DNA of 64,000 bases. Source: an uncultured Lachnospiraceae bacterium. GTDB lineage: Bacteria > Bacillota > Clostridia > Lachnospirales > Lachnospiraceae. The stretch is from the NCBI GenBank assembly GCA_910577765.1, contig CAJTOV010000002.1:25249-89248 (forward strand), read 5' to 3'. A program made the position numbers and the translations under genes. Within the stretch, counting starts at the first letter, position 1, and the number at the start of each line of letters is the position of its first letter. The notes beneath the pieces are model-generated. The model did no database searches. It was not told the origin of the DNA and saw nothing but the letters and a program-made list of their open reading frames with translations. This document shows, one piece after another, positions 52,761 through 60,972 of this stretch.

Positions 52761-53849
52761 ATGAAAATGATGAAAAAACTGATTGCGATAGCAGCAGCCG
52801 CCTCCCTGGCCTGCACCGTGGCCGGATGCGCCGCCCGGACAGACGCGGCTTTAGGCGCCGGCAGTGTGCCGGGTGCCACGGACGGAACCACAGGGCCCGG
52901 CAGTGAGACATCCGGCAGAACCACCGGGGCCGGTACTGGCACATCCGCTCCGGCCCCCGGACAACTGAAGGCAGGCATTATCCAGATGGTGGAGAACGGT
53001 GCCTTCAACGACATGCGGGAAGGTTTTATCGGGCAGCTCCGGGACAAAGGCTATACCGAAGAAAAGCTGTCTATAGATTACAAATGCGCCCAGGGAGACG
53101 CTGCCGGTCTGCAGACCATAGCCCAGGCCATGGCAGACGGCAGCTATGACCTGGTGGTCACCATCGCCACCCCGCCTACCCAGGCCATGGTAAACCAGGG
53201 TTCCGATACCCCGGTGATCTTTATCGCCGTGTCTGCCCCGGTTGCCGCCGGTGTCATTACGGACATGGAAAAGCCCGACAAACATGCCACCGGAACCAGC
53301 AATGCCATCCCGGTGGAAGACATTTTCCGTCTCAGCGCCAGCCTGACACCGGAAGCAAAGACCTTTGGTATCCTCTACTGCACCAGTGAGGTCAATTCCG
53401 TCAACACCGTAGAAGCCGCCAGGGCTTACTGTGACAGGAACGGCCTGGTCTGTAAGGAAGCCGCCGTGACCAATTCTTCCGAGGTACAGCAGGCGGCCCA
53501 GTCCTTAGCCGACAGCGTGGATGCCCTCTTTATTCCCAATGACAGCGTGATTCAGTCCGCCATGCCCCTGGTAACCCAGATTGCCAGAGACAGAAAGCTG
53601 CCGGTGTACGGAAGCTCCGCTACCATGGTGGATTCCGGTGCGCTTGCCACCGTGGCTATCAGTGACCGGGAAATCGGCATCCGGTCCGCGGACATGGCCA
53701 TCCGGTATCTGGAAGGTACTGCCATCGCGGACATCCCGGCAGTGGTGGTTCCGGCCGGCGCCACGGTGGTCAACAGGACCACTATGGAAGCCCTGGGACT
53801 TACGGTGCCGGAGGACGGCTCCATTGTGTTTGTGACGGATCAGGAGTAA
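52761..53849 (+). CDS. trpX: TrpX-type ABC substrate-binding lipoprotein
   Basis: 362 aa from the ATG at 52761 (GAGGAG upstream). Lipobox TVAGCAAR near residue 20, a Gly/Thr linker to about 65, then the PF04392 fold (IIQMVENGAFNDMREGF, VTIATPPTQAM, LFIPNDSVIQSAM, YGSSATMVDSGALA). Family members in streptococci and clostridia often sit under Trp T-boxes and import tryptophan or its precursor; the T-box here supports that. Confidence 0.85.
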   Translation: MKMMKKLIAIAAAASLACTVAGCAARTDAALGAGSVPGATDGTTGPGSETSGRTTGAGTGTSAPAPGQLKAGIIQMVENGAFNDMREGFIGQLRDKGYTEEKLSIDYKCAQGDAAGLQTIAQAMADGSYDLVVTIATPPTQAMVNQGSDTPVIFIAVSAPVAAGVITDMEKPDKHATGTSNAIPVEDIFRLSASLTPEAKTFGILYCTSEVNSVNTVEAARAYCDRNGLVCKEAAVTNSSEVQQAAQSLADSVDALFIPNDSVIQSAMPLVTQIARDRKLPVYGSSATMVDSGALATVAISDREIGIRSADMAIRYLEGTAIADIPAVVVPAGATVVNRTTMEALGLTVPEDGSIVFVTDQE

Positions 53850-53953
53850 CCCTTATACGCCCGGCAAAGACGCGCCGCCATGAAGGTCCGGCAGGTCCGG
53901 CAGATGGACGGGAGGGGTCACGGGCATCATTTGAAAGGAAAGGAGTCTGCAGC

Positions 53954-54946
53954 ATGACATTATTCATCGGTTCTCTCCAGCTTGGCCTGCTCTACGGAGT
54001 CATGGTTCTGGGGATTTATATCAGCTTTCGTATTCTGAATATTCCGGATCTGACCGCGGAAGGCAGCTTCACCCTGGGTCTGGCCGTGTCCGCTGCCTGC
54101 ACCTTGTCCGGCCATCCCTTTCTGGGACTCCTGGCAGCCATGGCGGCAGGAAGTCTGGCCGGAAGCTTCACCGGCTTTCTTCACACCTGCCTGGGCATCC
54201 ATCCGGTGCTCACCGGCATCCTGACCATGAGCGGCCTTTACTCTGTCAATATGCTGGTTCTGGGCGGTACTCCCAACCTGGCCCTTATGGGCAGGGATAC
54301 CCTGTTCTCCCTGGCCGTGTCCGCAGGCGCCGGCCTGGACAAGGAGATGACCCGGCTGTGTGTGGCCCTGGCGGCGGCAGGACTTTCCGCCGCTGTCCTG
54401 GCCTGGTTCTTCCGTACCCGGCTGGGGCTGTACATCCGGGCCACCGGGGACAACGGGGATATGGTCCGGGCATCTTCCATCCATGAGAAACGGATGAAGC
54501 TTATTGCCCTGGCCCTCAGCAACGGCCTGACCGCTTTGTGCGGCGGTCTTATTGCCCAGTACCAGAGCTTTGCGGATATCAGCTCCGGTGTAGGGACCCT
54601 GGTCGTGGGACTGGCGTCCGTCATTATCGGTGAAGCCCTGCTGGGACGCAGGTCCGTGACCCTGGGTCTCTGTTCCTCCATTCTTGGCTCCGTGGTCTAC
54701 CGCTATATCATTGCCGTGGCCACAAGGGCAGACTGGTTCCCGGCCTATATGCTGAAGCTGGTGTCCGCCCTGATCGTCACCCTGGCCCTGGCGCTCCCGG
54801 CCCTGGGGACCATGACAGAGACATACCGGATTCGGAGGCAGGGACGTACAGCGGTCTGCATATCCGGGACGGGAATGGAAACGGCCCAAAGGCCATATGG
54901 GCCTGCGGCAGGAAGGGGAGGGAGACACAATGGCATACATGCTTGA
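53954..54946 (+). CDS. trpY: TrpY-type ABC permease
   Basis: 330 aa, about eight to nine helices. FRILNIPDLTAEGSFTLGLAV near residue 25 is the hallmark of this permease family, and VGLASVIIGEALLGRRSV near 215 is the family loop. The last 40 residues after TMTETYRIRRQG are basic and out of family, running into the ATPase start. Confidence 0.88.
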   Translation: MTLFIGSLQLGLLYGVMVLGIYISFRILNIPDLTAEGSFTLGLAVSAACTLSGHPFLGLLAAMAAGSLAGSFTGFLHTCLGIHPVLTGILTMSGLYSVNMLVLGGTPNLALMGRDTLFSLAVSAGAGLDKEMTRLCVALAAAGLSAAVLAWFFRTRLGLYIRATGDNGDMVRASSIHEKRMKLIALALSNGLTALCGGLIAQYQSFADISSGVGTLVVGLASVIIGEALLGRRSVTLGLCSSILGSVVYRYIIAVATRADWFPAYMLKLVSALIVTLALALPALGTMTETYRIRRQGRTAVCISGTGMETAQRPYGPAAGRGGRHNGIHA

Positions 54947-55700
54947 AATCCGGTCCGCCTGCAAATGCTTCGGCAAGGGCACCGTCAATGAACATACTGC
55001 CCTGAATAACCTGAATCTTACCCTGGAGCCGGGAGAATTCGTCACGGTCCTGGGCTCCAACGGGTCCGGCAAATCCACCTTGTTCAACGCCATCAGCGGC
55101 ACCTTCCTTTTAGACAGCGGACGTATTCTGCTGGACGGGGAGGATATCACTTTTTTGCCGGAACATAAGCGGGCCAGGAATATAGGAAGGCTGTTCCAGG
55201 ACCCCATGAAAGGCACGGCTCCCTCCCTGACCATTGAGGAGAATCTGGCCCTGGCCTGCTCGAAAAAGAAGAAAAGCAGCTTTTCCCAGGCCCTGGGCAG
55301 AAAAGACCGGGAGTATTTCCGTCAGGAGCTGGAGCGGTTCGGCATGGATCTGGAGAACCGGATGAAGACCCGGGTAGGCCTGCTCTCCGGGGGTCAGCGC
55401 CAGGTGGTAACGCTGCTGATGAGTACCCTGGTGCCGCCCAGGCTCCTGCTTCTGGATGAACACACTGCCGCCCTGGACCCGGCCACTGCCGGGAAGGTCA
55501 TGGACATTACCTGCGGGATTGTGGACCGTTACCGGATCACCACCCTGATGATCACCCACAACATGCAGCAGGCCTTGGAGACCGGTACCCGCACCATTAT
55601 GCTGGACAGCGGAAGGATTCTCCTGGACATGGACCAGACCCGGCGCCGGGAACTGACGGTGGATAAGCTGCGGGAGCTGTATGTGTCAGCCCAGGTCTGA
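54930..55700 (+). CDS. trpZ: TrpZ-type ABC ATP-binding protein
   Basis: 256 aa from the ATG at 54930, inside the end of trpY (GGGAGGGAG upstream). Walker A LGSNGSGKSTLF, LFQDPMKGTAPSLT, signature LLSGGQRQVV, Walker B LLLLDEHTAALDP, and ITHNMQQ. Energises tryptophan-type import with TrpXY. DEHTAAL is a family trait (His after Glu). Confidence 0.9.
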   Translation: MAYMLEIRSACKCFGKGTVNEHTALNNLNLTLEPGEFVTVLGSNGSGKSTLFNAISGTFLLDSGRILLDGEDITFLPEHKRARNIGRLFQDPMKGTAPSLTIEENLALACSKKKKSSFSQALGRKDREYFRQELERFGMDLENRMKTRVGLLSGGQRQVVTLLMSTLVPPRLLLLDEHTAALDPATAGKVMDITCGIVDRYRITTLMITHNMQQALETGTRTIMLDSGRILLDMDQTRRRELTVDKLRELYVSAQV

Positions 55701-55737
55701 CATCTGGCAGGGGCTGCCGGGAAATGAGTTCCGGCAG

Positions 55738-56502
55738 TCAGTCCTGTAAAACGGCAGCATCCTCATAGTACACTGCCCGTACCGCGTATACCCGGTTGCC
55801 GAATTCCTCCAGGGACACGGCTGCCGGGTCCTCTTTCAGCGGGTCCATGGAGAGATAGCCATTTCCGTCGGCCCCTACAAGCAGTACCCAGTGGAAGGCC
55901 CCGGTTCCCCCTACCCGGACCTTTACCGCCGGGAAGATGCCTCTGGCCAGGAAACCGTCGATTTCCCCGGCATCCACGCCTTCCGCCACATAGGTGACAG
56001 TCCCGGGCACTGCCTCGGGAATCCGGTCCCAGATCACGGCCCCGTTTTTCGTGTACACCTGGGCCTGGGAGAAAAGCCGGTTAAGGTCACCGGCAGTGGA
56101 AAAGAGCGTGGGACTGTTTTCTTTGTTTTCCTGGCCATCCGGCCAGCCCTCCTGGATATCATCCCGGTTATTCTGGCTGGCTGCTCCGTTTTCCTGCATC
56201 CGGAGTCCCGCGGCCAGGGAACACACCAGGCAGCCGGAGGAAGCCATGGTATCCCGTGCCTCTCCCAGACGGTCCCCGGCCCACCGGGGGTCCTTCTGCC
56301 AGAAATAACAGACCGTGTCCGGTACCTGCCGCGGGTTCTCCGGCAGCAGGACCACTCCCTGGCCATTTCCCCGTTTCAGGGAAAACACCGCCTGAATCTT
56401 CCCGGTCCACAGAAGGGCCCCGATCCCCAGCAGTACAGCAGCCACAGAAAGACAGAGCAGCAGACCTTGTTTTTTACGCCAAAAGCTACGATAATTCCTC
56501 AT
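55738..56502 (-). CDS. Membrane-anchored C39-like cysteine peptidase
   Basis: 254 aa. N-terminal anchor helix (residues 12-32), then the peptidase_C39_2 pattern: CYFWQKDPRWAGDRLG, the nucleophile in ASSGCLVCSLA (about residue 92), a variable central region, His in GAFHWVLLVG and Asp in LSMDPLKED. It probably acts outside the membrane on wall or secreted peptides. Stands alone, convergent with the transporter genes. Confidence 0.82.
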   Translation of the reverse strand: MRNYRSFWRKKQGLLLCLSVAAVLLGIGALLWTGKIQAVFSLKRGNGQGVVLLPENPRQVPDTVCYFWQKDPRWAGDRLGEARDTMASSGCLVCSLAAGLRMQENGAASQNNRDDIQEGWPDGQENKENSPTLFSTAGDLNRLFSQAQVYTKNGAVIWDRIPEAVPGTVTYVAEGVDAGEIDGFLARGIFPAVKVRVGGTGAFHWVLLVGADGNGYLSMDPLKEDPAAVSLEEFGNRVYAVRAVYYEDAAVLQD

Positions 56503-56572
56503 ATTCTCTCATTCTCCCAGATGGGGCGGTGCCATTGCGCAGCTCCTGGAAACGGTCTGTTCCAAGAGGCAT

Positions 56573-56755
56573 CTAGTACATCGCTGCACTAATTCCCGAG
56601 TAAATAGCACTCGCTATCCGCGCCATCTGCACGCCTGCGAAGCTAGCCGTAGGTCCCACTACGCCGTCGCTTCGCAGACGCACAGCTGACACGAATATCA
56701 AGCACTATTTACTTCGGGATTAATGCAACGATGTACTAGTACATCGTTGCACTAG
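56573..56755. mobile_element. MITE-like nested palindrome with a partial second end
   Basis: Terminal inverted repeats of about 38 bp (56573-56610 and 56702-56739), imperfect in the middle, begin CTAGTACATCG and end CGATGTACTAG. They enclose a second palindrome centred near 56660 (CTGCGAAGC... CTTCGCAG). A solo end fragment (AGTACATCGTTGCACTAG) follows directly at 56738-56755, suggesting a partly deleted second copy. No coding capacity; likely a non-autonomous transposon. Confidence 0.75.
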
Positions 56756-56835
56756 TCTTTCATCAGGCCACATCCCCTGTGAATCATAACTGTTTATCAA
56801 TATTATACTTGCCGGTCTGTAACATTTCAATCCTT

Positions 56836-58401
56836 TTACATCAGCGGGGCTATGGCTTTCAGCACAAATCCCATTACCTTCAGCCCAAGCTTTTCCTGCT
56901 TTACGGTCTCCTTTGTCATCTGCCGGCATTTCCCCAGGGTAGCCTGGAAGTCCGCTTCAATCTCCGGGATGCATTCCACTCCGTAAAGGTAGGTAGCGCA
57001 CTCAAAATGATGGTACAGGCTGCGGTAATCCAGATTGATGGTGCCTACTACCGCTTCCCGGTCATCACTGACAAATACCTTGGCATGGACAAATCCCGGC
57101 GTATACTCGAAAATCTCCACCCCGGACTCCAGAAGGGAGGCATAGTGGGTTTTGGCCAGGGAATAGGGCGCCGCCTTGTCCGGGATGCCCGGCAGGATCA
57201 GGGATACCTGGACCCCACGCTCTGCCGCAAATTTCAGGGCCGTCTCCAGCTCATCATCCAGGATCAGATAGGGGGACATAATATGTACATACCTCTGGGC
57301 CCGGTTGAGGATGTCCATGTACACCCGTTCCCCCACCCGGTCATTGTCCAGGGGGCAGTCTCCATAAGGCAGTACAAAGCCCCGGGCATCCTCCTGGGGT
57401 CTGGCCGGAAAGCTGAGAAAATGGTCAAATTCCAGGACCTTTTCACTGAGCCCCCACATTTCCAGAAACATCAGGGTAAAGCTTTTCACCGCCTGGCCCT
57501 TTAACATCACTGCCGTATCCTTCCAGTGGCCGAACTTGTCAATATGGTTAATGTACTCGTCCGCCAGGTTCACTCCGCCGTTAAACGCCGTATGTCCGTC
57601 AATGACCAGAATCTTCCGGTGGTCCCGGTAATTGTAGTGGGTAGACACGAATGGCGTGGCCGGGGCAAACATTTTGCACCGGATTCCCAGCTTTCCCAGC
57701 CGCTTAGGATAATCATGGGGCAGGGTGGAGAACTCGCAGGTCCCGTCATACAGCACCCGCACATCTACCCCGGCTGCTGCCTTCCTGGCCAGAATCTCCA
57801 GAATCTTCCCCCACATAAGCCCCTCATCAATGATGAAATACTCCAGAAAGATAAAATGCTCCGCCTGCTCCAGCTGCCGCAGCATCTCCTCCCATTTCCG
57901 TTCCCCCAGGGGGAAGAAGGTCACAGCCGTCCGGTCAAAGACCGGATAGCAGCCGCTGCGGCGGATATACCGGGCCAGGGACGCGGCCCCCGGATTCTCC
58001 CGGCAGAGGGCCTCCATGGTCTCCTGGGACTGGGGGATATATTCCCGGGTCTGCTCCGTAAGCTGGCTAAGCCGGTTCTTCACTGTCGTATGGCCAATAT
58101 CGCTCTGGGTATACCATAAGAGCAGCGCCCCAAACACCGGCAGCAGCATGATCACAATCAGCCAGGTGATCTTGGAGGTAGGGTCCAGGTCCCGCCTGTT
58201 CAGCAGATACAGCACCATGGATGCCGTAAACAGCGCAGTGCCTCCCCAGATATGGGGAAGAAAATCCTTAAACCACTGAAACATACTGAACAGATACATA
58301 ACCTGAATCCCAAGCAGAAGCACGATCAGCCCCAGACGGCTGAATATGGCATGTATGATACCCTTCTGTCCCTTTTTAAGAAGAGAAAGTCCGTTTTCCA
58401 T
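56836..58401 (-). CDS. cls: Cardiolipin synthase, phospholipase-D type
   Basis: 521 aa. Two N-terminal helices (residues 18-40 and 48-66) then a third short one, and two HKD motifs: HRKILVIDG (about residue 262) and HAKVFVSDD (about 440). Joins phosphatidylglycerols to cardiolipin at the membrane. Length and layout are as in Bacillus Cls. GGGAGGT upstream. Confidence 0.96.
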   Translation of the reverse strand: MENGLSLLKKGQKGIIHAIFSRLGLIVLLLGIQVMYLFSMFQWFKDFLPHIWGGTALFTASMVLYLLNRRDLDPTSKITWLIVIMLLPVFGALLLWYTQSDIGHTTVKNRLSQLTEQTREYIPQSQETMEALCRENPGAASLARYIRRSGCYPVFDRTAVTFFPLGERKWEEMLRQLEQAEHFIFLEYFIIDEGLMWGKILEILARKAAAGVDVRVLYDGTCEFSTLPHDYPKRLGKLGIRCKMFAPATPFVSTHYNYRDHRKILVIDGHTAFNGGVNLADEYINHIDKFGHWKDTAVMLKGQAVKSFTLMFLEMWGLSEKVLEFDHFLSFPARPQEDARGFVLPYGDCPLDNDRVGERVYMDILNRAQRYVHIMSPYLILDDELETALKFAAERGVQVSLILPGIPDKAAPYSLAKTHYASLLESGVEIFEYTPGFVHAKVFVSDDREAVVGTINLDYRSLYHHFECATYLYGVECIPEIEADFQATLGKCRQMTKETVKQEKLGLKVMGFVLKAIAPLM

Positions 58402-58518
58402 AAAACACCTCCCAGTGCAGAATTCCCGGATAGTGTCTCCAGTATACTATAGATTCTGACAGCTTTCAACAATGCAGCCTTACAAGCCGGCCTGGCGTCT
58501 GTTTTCGTTATTATTCAT

Positions 58519-58628
58519 GGGGGCATCTTCTTGCCCCCGAAAAGCATCGGGCGTCCGCCCGATATGGAAAACTGGACCAAAACAGTCTTACAAGCCAGCT
58601 TGACGTCTGTTTTGGTCCAGTTTTCCAT
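58519..58628. repeat. Multi-hairpin intergenic repeat, copy 4 (reverse orientation)
   Basis: Runs opposite to copy 1: GGGGGC...GCCCCC (58519-58538), CATCGGGCG/CGCCCGAT (58545-58563), then a 22-bp stem (58564-58585 with 58607-58628) around TCTTACAAGCCAGCTTGACG, the reverse complement of the copy 1 loop. The loop and inner units are conserved while the long-stem arms differ, as if arms evolve by compensatory change. Confidence 0.85.
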
Positions 58629-58750
58629 GCCCTGCGGCCTGGACTAAAATTTTAGAGAAATTTTACCAGTGTGACTGGATGCTCTTCTTTAAAATGTGCT
58701 ATACTGGTAAGTGCAGCAATATGTATCGTATTTTGGGGGAGGCCAACTAC

Positions 58751-60970
58751 ATGAAAACCCAGCAATTACAAAGAACCCGACAACTACAGGAAGACCGGCG
58801 CCTGTTCCGGTTTCATACTCAGGCCATGGTACTGGTCATGGCTATGACCATAACCATGGCCATGATGCTTCTTCTGGCCTGGCCGTCCATAGCCTATGCC
58901 GCGGACCAGGAGGACGAAGACAGCGGCAAAACTCTTGCCCCTTATCTGTGGATTGAAGATGAGGATGTGTCCGTGGACAGCTTTCCTCTGAAGGAGACCC
59001 GGGTGTCTGCCAGTATTAACGGCGTGATCGCAGAGACCTACGTTACCCAGGTATACACCAACCAGGGGGAAAAGCCCATCAATGCCAGCTACCAGTTTCC
59101 GGCCTCGGCCAATGTAACGGTCCACGGCATGACCATGGAGATCGGCAGCCAGCGGGTTAAAGCCGTGATCCGGGAGAAGGAAGAAGCCAAGGAAGAATTC
59201 GAGGAAGCCAAGCGGGAAGGCAAAAGCGCCTCCCTGCTGGAGCAGCAGCGGCCCAATGTATTCTCCATGGATGTGGCCAACATTATGCCTGGAGATGAGG
59301 TGCGCATAGAGCTTCACTACACAGAGCTGATTACTCCCAGGGAAGGGATCTACCAGTTTGTGTTCCCCACAGTGGTGGGCCCCCGTTTCGCTACCCCGGA
59401 CCGGGACCAGGAGGAAGATTCTTCCCAGAATGAGAACCGCACATCCGGTGGAGACTCCCGCTCCGGTAAGGACCAGTGGATCGAAACTCCCTATTATAAA
59501 GAAGGAACCGCCCAGGACGGCAAATACGAGATTGAAGTCAACCTGTCCGCAGGCGTCCCGATCCAGGATCTGACCTGCAAATCCCACCAGATCAGCAGCC
59601 AGATGGGAGACGGGAACACCACGGCAAAGGTGACTCTTGCCGACCCGGAGGATTTCGCAGGGGACCGTGACTTTATTCTGGACTACCGGCTGTCCGGGGA
59701 GGAAATGACCTGCGGCCTGATGCTTAGTGACGGGAAAAATGCGGGTGCAGCCGGAAAAACAGAGAACACCGGAACGCCTGGTGCCGGGGAAAATGCCGGT
59801 GATTACGAGAACTTTTTTATGCTCATGGTCCAGCCGCCCCAGCGGGTGGAGCCGGAGGAAATTCTTCCCAGAGAATACATTTTCGTGCTGGATGTATCCG
59901 GTTCCATGATAGGCTATCCCCTGAACACGGCCAAGGAAATGATCCGGGATCTGGTATCCGGTTTACGGGTAACCGACCGGTTCAACGTGGTTCTGTTCTC
60001 CATGGATTCCCAGAAACTGTCCTCCCACTCCCTGCCGGCCACCCGCAAAAACATTGACAAGGCATTAAAGTTCATTGAGGACCAGGAGGGCGGAGGCGGC
60101 ACCATGCTGGCCCCGGCCATAGAGGAAGCCATAGACATTCCGTCCCAGAAATGGATTGCCCGGAATGTGGTGATTGTCACGGACGGGTACATTTCCGGGG
60201 AAAAGGAAGTCTTCGGGATCATCCAGGAGCATATGGACAATACCAGCTTCTTTGCCTTCGGTATCGGCAGCTCAGTAAACCGGTATCTGATCGACGGAAT
60301 CGCAAAGACCGGCATGGGCGAGTCCTTTGTGGTGACGGATTCCCAGGATGCGGCCCAGGCGGCAGAGCATTTCCGGACCTATATTGAGGCGCCCCTTCTG
60401 ACCAATGTCCAGGTGGAGTATGACGGTTTTGAGGTCTATGACACAGAGCCGGAGAAGGTGCCGGTGCTTTTCGCCCAGCGTCCTATTGTACTGTTCGGAA
60501 AATGGAAAGGAGATCCATCCGGTACCATCCGTCTCACGGGAATTGCAGGGGGCCAGGAGTACAGCCAGGAGATTCCGGTGACCGGGGCATCCCTGGTGGA
60601 GCATGGCGACGCAATCCGCTACCTCTGGGCCAGGACCCGGGTGCAGAATCTGACAGACTACGGCTACAACCAGGAGGACGACCCGGAGGTGAAAAAGGAG
60701 GTCACAGACATTGGCCTGAAATACAGCATGATGACTCCCTACACCTCCTTCATCGCAGTGCTGGATGTGGTCCGCAATGAAAACGGCGACAGCACCGACG
60801 TAGACCAGCCCCAGCCCCTGCCGGAAGGCGTGACGGAAAATGCCCTGGGCAGTGTATCCGTATCCGGCGGAGGCTACACCACCGGCTCGGAACCGGGAGA
60901 GATTGCGCTGTGGCTGATGCTGGCAGTGGTCATGTGCCTGCCGGTGCTGCGGCGGATGCGCAGGAGGTAG
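58751..60970 (+). CDS. VIT/VWA-domain surface protein with exosortase-type C-terminal tail
   Basis: 739 aa from the ATG at 58751 (GGGGGAGG upstream). Signal/anchor segment (VLVMAMTITMAMMLLLAWPSIA), VIT domain about 60-190 (QVYTNQGEKPINASYQFPA, NVFSMDVANI), then a VWA domain with VLDVSGSM near residue 385 and VTDGY. The C-terminus is Gly/Ser-rich, then SEPGE, a 17-residue helix and RRMRRR, which is the tripartite sorting signal of exosortase substrates. The exosortase gene starts 2 bp after the stop. Close to the TIGR03788-type sortase-target architecture. VIT/VWA proteins bind ligands or metals at the surface; the ligand here is unknown. Confidence 0.87.
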   Translation: MKTQQLQRTRQLQEDRRLFRFHTQAMVLVMAMTITMAMMLLLAWPSIAYAADQEDEDSGKTLAPYLWIEDEDVSVDSFPLKETRVSASINGVIAETYVTQVYTNQGEKPINASYQFPASANVTVHGMTMEIGSQRVKAVIREKEEAKEEFEEAKREGKSASLLEQQRPNVFSMDVANIMPGDEVRIELHYTELITPREGIYQFVFPTVVGPRFATPDRDQEEDSSQNENRTSGGDSRSGKDQWIETPYYKEGTAQDGKYEIEVNLSAGVPIQDLTCKSHQISSQMGDGNTTAKVTLADPEDFAGDRDFILDYRLSGEEMTCGLMLSDGKNAGAAGKTENTGTPGAGENAGDYENFFMLMVQPPQRVEPEEILPREYIFVLDVSGSMIGYPLNTAKEMIRDLVSGLRVTDRFNVVLFSMDSQKLSSHSLPATRKNIDKALKFIEDQEGGGGTMLAPAIEEAIDIPSQKWIARNVVIVTDGYISGEKEVFGIIQEHMDNTSFFAFGIGSSVNRYLIDGIAKTGMGESFVVTDSQDAAQAAEHFRTYIEAPLLTNVQVEYDGFEVYDTEPEKVPVLFAQRPIVLFGKWKGDPSGTIRLTGIAGGQEYSQEIPVTGASLVEHGDAIRYLWARTRVQNLTDYGYNQEDDPEVKKEVTDIGLKYSMMTPYTSFIAVLDVVRNENGDSTDVDQPQPLPEGVTENALGSVSVSGGGYTTGSEPGEIALWLMLAVVMCLPVLRRMRRR

Positions 60971-60972
60971 AC

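Noticed and set aside
53960..55234. Minus-strand ORF of 424 codons
   Set aside because: Antisense to the trpY and trpZ genes; no recognisable domain.
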